A DNA stretch of 64,000 nucleotides, taken from contig JAOWBW010000767.1 in the NCBI GenBank assembly GCA_026119855.1, forward strand, positions 248,001 to 312,000, written 5' to 3'. The notes under the pieces were generated by a model, which ran no database searches, was not told the DNA's origin, and saw nothing but the letters and a program-made list of their open reading frames with translations. Positions within the stretch are counted from its first letter, which is position 1. Each line of letters starts with the position of its first letter. Position numbers and translations under genes: made by a program. Shown here in pieces: positions 21,371 to 31,885 of this stretch. Source of the stretch: Campanula takesimana. Lineage: Eukaryota > Streptophyta > Magnoliopsida > Asterales > Campanulaceae.

Positions 21371-22230
21371 TAATATCTTTTATATGAATTGAAGAAAATA
21401 CAAACAAATAAAAAAACATTATAAAAAGTTAACTTCTTAATTAGTCAATTAAAATTAGAGTAGGTTTTTGGGGAAACTAGTTTCTCTATAAGTTATAAAA
21501 AATCCACTTTTCAGTTTTTAATATTAGTATTACCCTCAAACCTTAAACCTTAAAACCTAAACCCTAAACCCTAAATTTTATACAAACATGACTTTTTATA
21601 AGTAATGTATATAAGTAATGTAGTAGGAACTATTTTCTCACAAAATTTGATGTTCTTTGTAATGTGGGATTATTTATTAAAGACCATAAAAGCAGGACCG
21701 CTAAATGAATTGTCGTTTAGGAGCTTGACTTTGCCGTTGATTGAGACCAGAGTCGATAGGCAAAGTTGAAAGTCGTTGAAGGTGGTCTATTGGCAGTGAC
21801 TGCAAGCTTTGCTTATACTATACTACAAACAAGTATTTCCCGGTCAAAGTTAAGACCAACAAGAAGAGATCAATAATTAAGTCAACTTTACCAATGTGAA
21901 AGTTGACTTTATTTTCTGTTGTTATATTAAATTTCCAATTAGCAACTAGGATTTAATACTTTTAACTAAGGGGTATAATCAATAGCGAAGACAGAAAAAT
22001 TTAAAGCCGGTTAGGATTGTTTAAATGATAAAAAAAAAAAATTCACTTTTTATATAAAAAATTGGCACAAATAAAATCAAAATGGTATCACAAGACCGTC
22101 ATGAATTGATAATCGTTCTTATTTGGGAGATAATTATGGGGAGATAACTATCTAGGCAATTCGTTTTTAGGTTGAACAAGATGTATTCCATCTTGTTAAA
22201 GTATGCATGACCTAGCTATCTTTGCCAATC
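21371..22230. other. AT-rich DNA, no gene seen
   Basis: No supported frame or repeat border. A short run of CCTAAACCCTAAACCCTAAA (about 21555-21575) resembles plant telomere repeat but is only two to three units long. Confidence 0.45.
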
Positions 22231-22327
22231 AGCATATATATATAATGTCTTGTTAGAGATATAATCCATCAAGAGAGATATAATCCATTTAGGGGGAGTT
22301 TCTAATGCAGGGGGAGAGACTGTGGTG
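22231..22327 (+). mobile_element. 3' fragment of an old copia-like element, left of the Tat insertion
   Basis: Contains TTTAGGGGGAGTTTC and GCAGGGGGAGAG, polypurine words that continue on the other side of the Tat element (34745 and 34870). Such GGGGGAG series mark the 3' end of SIRE/Maximus-type copia elements. No protein-coding part was recognised to the left, so the start is arbitrary. Confidence 0.5.
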
Positions 22328-22977
22328 TGATGAGACCGAGCATCATAGACCGGACCGGACCCGGTTCAGAGCCAGTTCAAGCGAGTTCGACTACACCGAA
22401 CCGGATAAGCCCGCAAGCGAGCAAGCCCGAGAACCCCGGGCTTCCCGATGACCATGACCAAGATGGCTCTGCCTCCCGCTATTCTAAGGGTCCCGTGTTG
22501 ATCACTCAACCTCATGCCCAGAGCCCGCAGTATCCAGCTGTCATAAACGTACAACTGACGTTACCTGTTCGTACCTGACATACCATAACGGTTGGTGGTG
22601 GAACCATGATTTCCTGACAACACGCCACGTTCTCTCAGCCACTCCCCTGGACGAACCAATGAGGACCTGCCGCGTGTCTATCCGGTACCAGGGCGGTTAG
22701 TACCTTAAACCTACCTCCTTCTTCTACTCATATAAATATTCCTATCCGCCCCCATGGGCCACATACGTGCTCTACCCTAATCACACACACCAGATCTTCA
22801 CAGATCCATCTTCTTAGGTTTTCCTCTGAGAACTTACTCTCACACCCCGAGGGCCTAAGCCGGATTCAAACCCGGGCCCTGGTCCTAACGGTGTTCTTGT
22901 TTGTGTTGTGATCAGGAACGGGAGACAATCATATTGGAGTTCTGTCTCCGTGACCCCAGATTCACAGGGCGTCATCA
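22328..22977 (+). repeat. 5' LTR of the Tat element
   Basis: 650 bp, TGATGAGACC...GGGCGTCATCA, with a TATAAATA box at 22731-22738 that should start the genomic RNA. Partner is 34084-34729. The 83-codon frame inside it also appears in the 3' LTR but has no recognisable domain. Confidence 0.95.
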
Positions 22978-22978
22978 G

Positions 22979-23001
22979 TGGTTCCATTGCCGGGAATCGA
23001 A
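22979..23001 (+). promoter_or_regulatory. primer binding site, tRNA-Glu-like
   Basis: TGGTTCCATTGCCGGGAATC, two bases after the LTR, resembles the complement of a plant tRNA-Glu 3' end (TGGTTCCGTTGCCGGGA). Assigned from general knowledge of tRNA ends; a tRNA match would need checking. Confidence 0.65.
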
Positions 23002-23143
23002 AATCTTTCCAGTGCAATCTTCTTGCTTCTTTTGCTTTTCCAATCTAATTCATTTCAAATCCTCATCTAGCTCCTCCGTCTTTCACGGTTCTAAAAGGGT
23101 ATTCCGTCCTTTCTGTTGATTCTTGACATACAAAATCATCACA

Positions 23144-24670
23144 ATGACTGGGAAAGAAATCGTGAACCCAAATGCTAGCCCTTCGGGACAAGCGCCCCAG
23201 GGATCAGTCTTCGCCAGACTGGGAAATAAGACTCTTAGCGGCAATTCCTATACCCCCTCTCAAAGGGCAAGGAGAGAGGCGGATCTAAAACATCGTATAG
23301 AAACCGCTAAAGCTCTCAAGACTCAAAAAACTCCCGTCACTCCCCTCACTCCTGATCAAATCCAAAAGAAAATCCAGATCCTGACAGACAGGCAGAATCT
23401 GGTAGTGGAAGGGCTACAATTGAATCTAGCCCTGGAGGAGCTGTTTAATGCCGAGGCCAATGTTGGAAGCCCCCCTGAAAAATCAAAAACCCATGATCTG
23501 ACAAGTTCTAAAAGCAGAGCCAGCAGGGTTGTAGGAGAAAAAAGGCGGACAATCCTTATGGGCGATGACGATGAAAGGGGAGAGGAAGAGGGGGAAAGTG
23601 AGGAAGGAGAATCACAGCCCAGAAAGCCTAAAGGCCAATTTAAAGGGAAGGCAGTTGTTAAAAACGGCGATAAAATTACAGAAACAGTAAAAAGGGCTAA
23701 AACGGGGGACATAATGGATCAAAAGTTCCAAAGAATGATCGCGGAGCTATGTGAGTCCAAGCAAAACGTAACAAAGTGCGTTGGACCCATGGACGCTTTC
23801 GCATCATGGATCAATGATTCCCCAATCCAAAGAGGAAAGGTACCCACGCTGGACGCGTATGACGGCTCATCTAATTCAAAAAGCCATGTTGGGCGATTTG
23901 AAGGGCAGATGGCTCTGTTTTCAACAGATGAGGCCGTGAAGTGCAAAGCTCTCGCCTCCACCTTTAAAGGGAAGGCGTTGGGATGGTTATTAGCCCATAA
24001 ACCACGCTCTATCTGCAGCTATGAGCAATTGCGGACTTCATTCTTGAACTCGTTCACGGGCGCTGGGGAGGCCGCAAGACCAAAATCAGACCTGTGCGGC
24101 GTTAAGCAATATCCCGGGGAGAACACGAAAGCATACATCACTCGGTTCCGAAAAATGACCGAGCAGATTGTGGATTTAACAAAGAACGACATCTAACTAT
24201 GCTTCCTAGGGGGATTAACATCCCACACTTTGAGGCAGGAGTTTGCTTGCCGAAAACCCGAGGGGACAGAAGAGATGTATAACAGGGCCATTACTATGGC
24301 CGGAGTAGAACCCGCATTTATGGCAGACGCCCGCAGGAGCGTAAGGGAAATAATCGAGCCCGCTCATGATCCCCGTCATCACTCAAGCTATACGGGAAAC
24401 AATGGTGGCCAAGGTAGAGGCAGACCAAGGGGCATGCCCAATTTTAAAAGAGGCGATGACAGTGCTTTCACCCCTTTGATCGCACCAAGAGCTGAGATCT
24501 TGCGGGCAGAGGCCTTGCCTCCTCCACCTCCACTAGAGAGGAAGCCTTACGAGGCGAGCAAAAATAAATGGTGTGGATACCATAAAAGCCACAGACATAC
24601 CACGGATGACTGTTTCCAGTTAAAGAAAATAATACAACAAAAGGTGGAGGCCGGGGAATTGAAGAAATAG
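23144..24670 (+). pseudogene. gag: gag of the Tat element, with in-frame stops
   Basis: ATG at 23144. Residues about 80-200 are charged and low-complexity (an acidic DDDERGEEEGESEEGE stretch). The Retrotrans_gag domain follows (TLDAYDGSSNSKSH, FKGKALGWLLAH, RFRKMTEQIVDL). TAA at 24194-24196 interrupts the frame, which continues without shift into FACRKPEGTEEMYNRA and a C-terminal HKSHRHTTDDCFQLK segment, ending at TAG 24668-24670. Particle-forming Gag could not be made full length from this copy. The second stop is in frame with the downstream protease and could be a readthrough site or decay. Confidence 0.9.
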
Positions 24671-25540
24671 ATCACGGGGTCCAGCAGTAAAGGTGAAGCC
24701 CCGCGGGAAAATGTTCAATACGTCAGAGATAATGATGTAGACGGGGAAGGACGTTATGACATTCAGTACATAGGAGAGGAAGCCCCAAGAAACACCCAGC
24801 TTTCCATCCAGATCAGACGACTGGAAAAAGTATTCTTGATACCCACTTACCCGCCCGAGCAGGAGGAAATGATCGGTTTCAAAAGGAGTGAATTGGCATC
24901 CACCCTTTTCCATTCAACACAACCATTAACGATCAAAATGGCTATAGGAAGGGCGGACATTGGAAGAGTCCTTATTGATACCGGGGCTTCGCGGGATATA
25001 TTGTACTTCCACTGCCTGGAAAAAATGGGAATGTCCGAGGCGCACTTAACTCCGTACGCGGGTTTGTTAGAAGGGTTCACAAACCACACAGTCTATGCCA
25101 AGGGGACAATTGACTTCGAAGTAACCATCGGGGAAAGGCCGTTTGAGAAAACAGCCCGCGTTACGTTTATGGTGATCGATCTGAAATCCCAATACAACGC
25201 GATACTGGGCCTAACCGCACAAGCTGCCCTTGGAATAGTGGCCTCGATCCCTCACCAAAAAATCAAGTTCAGCACCCCTGCGGGGACCGCGTGTATTGAG
25301 AATAAACCCGAGCTCTTCCTCAAAGTAATAGAGAGGAAGAGGAAGGAAAGCGCAGCGAAGCAAAAACTGGGAAGCCCGAGGGAGGCAAAAAAGGCCAAGG
25401 CAAGTGAAAAGGAGGTCGCAGACGCGGCCATGATCGGGACGTTGTCTTTCCACTCAACAAGGGCAGAATTCAAGCGGAGCAGGAGAGCCCAATTGATTCG
25501 CTGCATGACCGAGATACCCCGAGCAAACAATAAAGGTCGG
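24671..25540 (+). pseudogene. pro: retropepsin (protease) region of the Tat element
   Basis: In the same frame as gag, directly after its TAG. The aspartic protease active site DTGAS is at 24978-24992 (LIDTGASRDILY), and the second conserved part is YNAILGLTAQAALG. This dimeric retropepsin would cut the Gag-Pol polyprotein in the particle. Between about 25500 and 25545 the frame of homology shifts by one base; the codons printed after that (up to 25753) are out of frame and meaningless. Confidence 0.85.
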
Positions 25541-26963
25541 GCTAGAGATCCCCGCGGAGGAAAGAAAGGTTCTGATAGAATTGTTGAGAGGAAGTCTGGA
25601 CGTGTTCGCCTGGACCATAGAAGATATGGAGGGGATAAGCAGAGAGGTGATCGAGCACGAACTGAATATCGATCCCACATTCACCAGGGTACTTTAAAAA
25701 GAAAGATATTTTTCCCCCGAGAAGAAGGCTGCGATCAAGGTCGAGGTGGATAAATTACTGAAAGCGAAGATCATAAGCCCGATCAAATACCCGGTGTGGT
25801 TAGCCAACGTAGTAATGGTGACCAAAGCAAATGGGAAATGGAGGATGTGCGTAGATTTTACGGATCTAAATAAGGCCTGTCCCAAAGACTGTTATCCCCT
25901 CCCCCGGATCGACCAGTTGGTAGACTCTATCGCCGGGCATAGGGTATTGAGCTTTATAGATGCATACTCGGGCTACCATCAAATCAAAATGAAGGAGGCT
26001 GATGTTCCGTCCTGCGCCTTTTACGGTGCGGGCAAAACTTACACTTTTAACAACATGCCGTTCGGTCTCAAGAACGCGGGCGGTACATATCAAAGAATGG
26101 TGGGAATCGTTTTCGATGATCAGTTGGGCCGAAACCTGGAAGCATACATCGATGATATGGTTATCAAGACCAAGGAAACCTCTCATGATATTGATGTAGC
26201 AGAAACCTTCACCAGCCTCCGAAGAAACAATATGAAACTTAACCCATCCAAATGCGCCTTTGGAGTAAAGGCAGGAAAGTTTTTGGGCTTCATGGTGAAC
26301 CAGAGAGGGATAGAGGCAAACCCGGAGAAAATCATGGCGTTGATAAATATGCAACCCCCCAGATGTGTTAAGGAAGTACAGAAGCTGAATGGCCGCATCA
26401 CGACCCTAGGGAGGTTCATCGCCAAGTCAGCAGAAAAATGCCTACCTTTCTTTAATACTTTAAAAGGAGGAAGAAAGGAAGGTTTTGAATGGAACGAGGA
26501 CTGCCGGAATGCTTTTGAGCAAATAAAAGCCTACCTGGGAAAGCCGCCGCTGTTGAGCAGCCCTGTTTTGGGTGAAGAACTCTATGTTTTCCTGGCCGCA
26601 ACAGATCACGCAGTGGCTGCGGTTTTGGTAAGGGAAGAAGGCGGCCTTCAGAAGACCGTGTATTATGTCTCCAAGGCATTATCCGCAGTAGAAGGACGCT
26701 ACTTGAACATTGAAAAGCTGGCTTTCGCCCTGCTTATAGCTGCTCGGAAGCTGTGGGCATACTTCATCGCCCACCCTATCACGGTCTATTCGGATACCCC
26801 GCTGAAGAAAGTGCTCCATAAGCCCGAATCCTCGGGGAGAATGCTGTCATGGTCTATAGAGCTGACTGAGTTTCAGATTACTTACTCCCCGCGAAAGACC
26901 ATCAAATCACAAGCACTGACGGACTTTGTGGCAGAAACCACGTTTGAAACAAAGGAAAGCTAA
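25541..26963 (+). pseudogene. RT-RH: reverse transcriptase and RNase H of the Tat element
   Basis: The frame carries an RT-leading linker (LDVFAWTIEDMEGISREVIEH) and is cut by TAA at 25695-25697. From 25698 it is open to TAA at 26961. RT motifs in order: KANGKWRMCVDFTDLNKACP, FIDAYSGYHQIKM, MPFGLKNAGGTYQRM, and the catalytic AYIDDMVIKTKE (YIDD). RNase H follows (AATDHAVAAVLV, RYLNIEKLAFAL, SDTPLKKVLHKPE). These copy element RNA into DNA and remove the RNA template. Ty3/gypsy order is confirmed by integrase lying downstream. Confidence 0.92.
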
Positions 26964-28754
26964 GCGGACAAAATCCAGCCCGCTAAAGCAAAGAAAAAGC
27001 GGGGCAAGAAGGCCATAGATGATGGGGAGAGACCGGAGAATTGTTGGTCGTTAAGTGTTGACGGATCCTCGGGAAAAACTGTTAGTGGCGCCAGAATCCT
27101 CTTGATCGCCCCAGAAGGTCAAAGGTTTAAACGAGCTTTAAGGTTTAAGTTCGCGGTCTCAAATAATCAAGTCGAGTATGAGGCATTGATAGCGGGCTTG
27201 GAATTAGCCCGGGACATAAAGGTATCCAATTTGATCGTGAAGAGCGACTCACAGCTAGTGGTAAATCAGGTCAAAGGGGAATATGAGACAAATCACCCGG
27301 TGTTGCTCAAATACAAGGAACTCGCAGCTAACCTGTTAAAGGAATTCGAGTACCACGAGCTAACCCAAGTTAAACGGGCTGAAAATTCCGAGGCGGACTT
27401 GCTTTCAAGAATAACTAACGAAGACATTGCAAAGCTTAGTGTGGACTGCTGGATAGAATTTACGGAGCGCCCGGCCATTGACAGGACAGAGATCCACCAA
27501 ATAGAGGAGCCCGAGAAGGATTGGGTGGACGAGATTAAGGAATACATCGAAAAGGAAATCCTTCCCAACGATCCGGATCGAGCAAAAGTTTTGAGGAGAC
27601 AGGCCGCTAGATACACGGTCATTGACGACGTGCTTTATCGAAGGTCTTTTACCAAACCCCTACTGAGGTGTGTGAAATCCGAGACCATCACCAACTTGTT
27701 ATACGAAGTTCATGAGGGCGTATGTGGAGGGCATCCCGGAGCCCGGACACTATCCGATAAAATCAGATTCCTCGGGTATTACTGGCCGACAATGAAAAGA
27801 GATGCAGAGGAATATGTCCGCAAATGTGATCAATGCCAGAGGTTCGCCAACATTCAGAGACAGCCATCCCCGGAGCAAAGCTTGGTCGTCCCAACTTGGG
27901 CATTCGATATGTGGGGGATTGATCTGATTGGGCCTTACCCCAAAGCGCCCGGAGGAGCACAAATGGTAGTGGTGGCAGTAGATTACTTCACAAAATGGGT
28001 AGAAGCAAAGGCCCTGGCCAGTACCACCGAAGCAAACACCATCAAATTTGTCCACGACCATATATACTGTCGTTTTGGTTTGCCGTGGGCTATCGTTTCC
28101 GATCATGGACCTCAATTTCAAAGCAAGTTTACGGCGGAATGTAGAAGACTAAATGTAGAGCACCCACAGTCCTCAGTAGCAAGACCGCAGGGGAATGGGC
28201 AGGCCGAGGCCGCTAATAAACTGCTCATGACCGCATTTCACAAGAACCTGAAGGGAAGAAGCGGGCGTTGGATGGAAGAGCTCAGTACTGCCCTGTGGGT
28301 TGTCCACACGACTACGAGAAACTCAACTGGAGAAACCCCCTTCTCTTTGACATATGGGTCGGACGCAGTCGCGCCCGTGGAGGCAGCTTTGCCCACCTAC
28401 AGGGTGGCCCATTTTGATGAAACAAAGAATGAGGAATCCCGAAGAAACAACTTAGACTCTCTTGAAGAAAAACGGTTGCAAGCACGGGCAAAAATGGTCA
28501 ATTACAAACAAAAAGCAAAGGTTCATCATGACAAGAGAGTAAACAAGAGGTCATTCGCCATAGGGGACTGGGTATTAAGGAAAGTCGAAGTCACGGGAAG
28601 ACAGCCCGGATACAACAAGCTCGCGCCCAATTGGGAGGGGCCATATCAGATAGCCCGCATAATCAAAGAAGGGACTTACAGACTCTTCACCAAAGAAGGA
28701 AAGGACTTAAAGAACGCTTGGCACAGCGACCACTTGAAGAAGTACTACCCTTAA
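26964..28754 (+). pseudogene. aRH-INT: second (archaeal-type) RNase H and integrase of the Tat element
   Basis: Same frame as the RT after the TAA at 26961. The second RNase H starts SLSVDGSSGKT (about 27050) and holds NQVEYEALIAGLELA and LIVKSDSQLVVNQVKGEYE, the archaeal-type RNase H that marks Tat elements. Integrase follows: an HHCC zinc domain (HEGVCGGHPG, CDQCQRF), a DDE core (MWGIDLIGPYP, IVSDHGPQFQS, NGQAEAANK), and a C-terminal DWVLRKVEVTG / LAPNWEGPYQI (GPY/F) module that aids target choice. The integrase frame itself is intact through the stop at 28754. Confidence 0.92.
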
Positions 28755-28974
28755 AGATTGTATTCCCCCTTTTTTTTATTAGAAATCCGCCTGTGTTTCT
28801 ATTCTCTGCATTGTAATTTTGATGTAATGGCTCTATGAGCGGGAAAAATCTGAAAGATTAATAATATTATGCTTGTTCCATTGAAGCGAAAGATCATAGA
28901 TATGTACTTAAAAGAAAAGCGTGTATACGGCAAGACATGACCAAGTACCAACACGCCAAGGCTCCGCGCCTAAA

Positions 28975-29220
28975 AATAACCGTTGCATGAATCTTCATGC
29001 ACGATGCGCGGTCATACGCCCTCGAGCTAGACCGCAAGCCCGTCAAGGGAAATAACCGTTGCATGAATCTTCATGCACGATACACGGTCATACGCCCTCA
29101 AGCTAGACCGCAAGCCCGTCAAAGGAAATAACCGTTGCATGAATCTTCATGCACGATGCGCGGTCATACGCCCTCGAGCTAGACCGCAAGCCCGTCAAGG
29201 GAAATACCGTTGCATGAATA
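28975..29220 (+). repeat. 76-bp tandem repeat in the Tat 3' region, 3.2 copies
   Basis: Units start at 28975, 29051, 29127 and 29203 (partial). Each has a GCATGAATCTTCATGC palindrome followed by ACGGTCATACGCCCTC-like sequence. Tandem arrays in the 3' untranslated zone are a known trait of Tat elements and can seed satellites. Confidence 0.93.
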
Positions 29221-29329
29221 CCAGATATAGAAAGTTCAAGGCACGTTTACATTGATCAAACAAAGGGGGCCCCACAACAGGCTGGGGCTATAGCCTTGAA
29301 AAGCAAAGAAGAAATGCAAAGCAAAGTGA

Positions 29330-29767
29330 TCAAGGAAAAACAAAAACCAAAACAATGACGGTAGAGCCGGAGGAAGCACCATGCCCACCATCACCCTCCA
29401 TCCCATCTCCCCCATCATCACTGGCATCTTCATCGGAGCCGCCGTCGGAATCATCAGAGCTGGAAATAAGAATAGGAGAATCCAGCCCTCCTACAGCCAT
29501 TCCCGAGCCCCCTACACCAGCACCCTCAAACATCTCCTCATCCTCATCCTCATCCTCATCCTCACCCTCATTCATGTCTTCGTCAGAAGATTTGCCCTCA
29601 GAAGAGGAATCATCAGAGGGAGAAGTGTTGAGAGGGGGAGACTGCTCACCATTACTATCAGATGGGGAGTCCTCCATAGGAAAAGGAGGAGAAGGAGAAT
29701 CTGAGGAAGATCCATCAGAACGGGAAGGGTCAGGGAGAGACCCATTCGAGAAGCTATCAGAAGCCAT
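29330..29767 (-). CDS. possible acidic protein, downstream part of the antisense gene
   Basis: 145 codons from a true ATG at 29767 on the minus strand. It is rich in Ser, Asp, Glu and Gly with an (ED)5-like run, and no domain is recognised. The plus-strand frame 29355-29786 is open too (Ser/Glu/Pro-rich), so this may be low-complexity sequence open by composition. It follows the coiled-coil frame by about 370 bp in the same direction. Confidence 0.35.
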   Translation of the reverse strand: MASDSFSNGSLPDPSRSDGSSSDSPSPPFPMEDSPSDSNGEQSPPLNTSPSDDSSSEGKSSDEDMNEGEDEDEDEDEEMFEGAGVGGSGMAVGGLDSPILISSSDDSDGGSDEDASDDGGDGMEGDGGHGASSGSTVIVLVFVFP

Positions 29768-30140
29768 GAAAATGGGAAAATATTAGAAGAATAAGTTGAA
29801 AGAATGTCTCATACCTCACTTATAGCCAGGGCAATACGAAAGGGCGGGAAGACAGATAGCCGCCATAAATACTGGCGTGAGAAGAGAAAGGAGGGAGATA
29901 ATAAATAGGTTGGTGACAATAAATGCTTGGCAATTCCAAGGCAACCAGCAAAAGGGCAATAAAGTACAACGGAAGTAAATGTCAGGGAGATATGGGGGTC
30001 AAGAGAAGAACAAATAGATACATAACAAAATCAGGTCAAGATACAATCAAATGTTCAAGTTCGTGAAATCTAGGACTATTACAAAAGGTCCCAGGACGCA
30101 GCCCGGTTTGATCTTCATCTGGCCGGAGGAGGATTGACTT

Positions 30141-31049
30141 TCACTTCTGGAACAGAGTCAGAGCATTATGGTCAGCTGCAGAACGAGCCAGAGCTTCAGA
30201 GGCTTCGGCTAGAGCGGAGGCAAAAGTTAAAAAAAGGAGAACAATACCTTCGACGAAGGGGCCGTTGGGGCCAAAGACCTTCTCCAGAGCTGCAGCCAGA
30301 GACAAGGCGGATTCATCACCTGTAAACCGCAAATCATCTATCATTTTGATCAAGGGTTGAACGGTTACAGGTGAAACCGGAGGCAAAGCATTCCGAACCG
30401 ACTCGGGCAGGGCCTCAAGCTGATGATCGGCAAAGGGCACTAAGGAATGACCATTAAAGCATTCCGGATCCGTGGCCACGATAGAACAAATAATAGTGAT
30501 CTCCTGAGCAGTGTATTTCCCCGTGGCCGCAAGATTCTGGGCAATAGTGTGCACCGCCTGCTCATACTGCTCATTGCCCGCGATGGATATTTTCTCGGAG
30601 TACTCAGCGGACTCTTTGAATTCAGCAACCGCCTTGCCCCTCTCCTCCTCCAAGACCCACTCTCGCTCATTTTCATAGCGCATTTGATCAAGAAGTTTAC
30701 CGTCCAGCTCATCCACTCTGTTAGACAGCTCCTCGGATTTCTTCTTCTCCACTTCTAAAGACCTCAGGAGCTCAGCATTGCGAGCATCAACACTCGCCTT
30801 CTCGGACTCAGCCCGTTCTTTGGCTTCTCGAGCAACTGTCAGATCACTGCTCAATTTAGACACTTCCTTGGCCGCGCTAATGACCTCCGCATCTTTGCTC
30901 TTCAGCTCCTTGCCAGCGCTCTCCACAGCCTTGGTCAATTTATGGATCTCCTCCCTCGCCGCCATCAGCTCAGTATTCCTCGCCGCGATTACGGCGGCAT
31001 CAGCCTCATGTTGAGTCCACAGATAGATAACCTCGTTGGCAATCTGCAA
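30141..31049 (-). CDS. antisense gene, exon C: coiled-coil region
   Basis: About 300 codons open on the minus strand. The open frame starts at a TTG directly at TTATTTGCAG/ATTGCC, a good intron acceptor, and lacks a nearby ATG, so it reads as an exon. Residues about 10-150 are a long heptad-rich coiled coil (AAREEIHKLTKAVES, KEVSKLSSDLTVAREAKERAES, ELSNRVDELDGKLLDQM). The C-terminal 150 residues are helical and Ala/Leu-rich. Coiled coils of this kind follow the conserved domain in plant proteins of the 'putative gypsy type transposon' family (PF04195). It would join exon B. Confidence 0.7.
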   Translation of the reverse strand: MQIANEVIYLWTQHEADAAVIAARNTELMAAREEIHKLTKAVESAGKELKSKDAEVISAAKEVSKLSSDLTVAREAKERAESEKASVDARNAELLRSLEVEKKKSEELSNRVDELDGKLLDQMRYENEREWVLEEERGKAVAEFKESAEYSEKISIAGNEQYEQAVHTIAQNLAATGKYTAQEITIICSIVATDPECFNGHSLVPFADHQLEALPESVRNALPPVSPVTVQPLIKMIDDLRFTGDESALSLAAALEKVFGPNGPFVEGIVLLFLTFASALAEASEALARSAADHNALTLFQK

Positions 31050-31103
31050 ATAACAAATATGATTACACTACGGGGCAGAAAGAAGCACGATATGTAATCC
31101 AAG

Positions 31104-31762
31104 TCAAAGACGAACGTCGGTCAAACACAGGCCCACATTGCCCGCGGCGGCGATGGGATTAGAAGCAACCAAAACCTTCTGTTGATAATCAGGAAAATAG
31201 AGGCGATGCATCAGCCCGTCACCAACATAAGCATTAGCGCTTCGGCGACTATGGAGATCCACCCCATAAACCTCTGGGGCCTTGGCTATCTTGAGCCCGA
31301 ACTCCCGAGCGCGCTCTCTATCCTCAATCGACTCTACCGGATACATATTGGAGCACATGGTCCCTCTCGAAGGAGATAAAACCGTAAAGTCGGCAGAGGA
31401 AGAGCCAACCTTTTGATATTTATCCCTCTGAGGGGACGTTGGATCCCCGCCAGCGGATCGTTTTTTTGTTGGCTCGGGAGCAGATAGACCTATGCCAGGA
31501 GCCTGAGAAGAGTGGCCGGTTCCGATCATAGTTTTACCGCGGCCAGCGCCTTGACGGGGATTCGAAGGCAGATTCCGGGTCAATTGTGGCTGAGAAACCA
31601 CCGATCCGGATTTATCAACCTTGTCCGTAACGGGGATCTTTACCCCAGGAGCCTCCATCTTTTTCATGGCATCGGCTCTCCTTTGTTTTTCAAGAGCTGC
31701 AGCTTTCCTGGCCGCGATCTTAATTTCCGCTGCGGTCTTGAGAGGCATCGTGTCAGTCGGAT
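31104..31762 (-). CDS. antisense gene, exon B
   Basis: About 219 codons on the minus strand. The acceptor CTTGTTCGCAG/ATCCG lies at 31763 after a pyrimidine-rich tract. There is no ATG at the start of the open frame, again pointing to an exon. The N-terminal part is Lys/Ala-rich (AAEIKIAARKAAALEKQRRADAM), followed by a Ser/Pro/Gly linker and YLFPDYQQKV-like sequence (DGLMHRLYFPDYQQK). A donor GTTCGT near the end (GAC/GTTCGT) would join exon C in phase. No function is known to me. Confidence 0.65.
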
Positions 31763-31885
31763 CTGCGAACAAGAACAGCAGTCAGATAGATGAAACAGAG
31801 CGAAAAAGACAGGAAAAAAAGTATGAAAGGGTACAATGAAAGAGACCGAGTAAACCACGATCTGGACACGTCTCCCCCGAATTAC
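31763..31885 (-). other. predicted intron 1 of the antisense gene
   Basis: GTAATT...TTCGCAG, 123 nt on the minus strand, with a pyrimidine-rich tract (TTTTTTTCCTGTCTTTTTCG) before the AG. Removing it keeps the reading phase between exons A and B. Confidence 0.6.

Noticed and set aside
21550..21580. CCTAAACCCTAAACCCTAAA telomere-like motif
   Set aside because: Only two to three imperfect units in AT-rich DNA; too short to mark a telomere or interstitial telomeric block.
24836..25753. Intact 305-residue protease-like protein
   Set aside because: The last 80 or so codons are out of frame relative to homology (basic, Arg-rich nonsense). The real frame continues one base shifted into the RT.
29355..29786. 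Plus-strand Ser/Glu-rich 143-codon frame
   Set aside because: Lies opposite the acidic minus-strand frame and inside the zone where all other frames run on the minus strand. Low-complexity TCATCC repeats open both strands.
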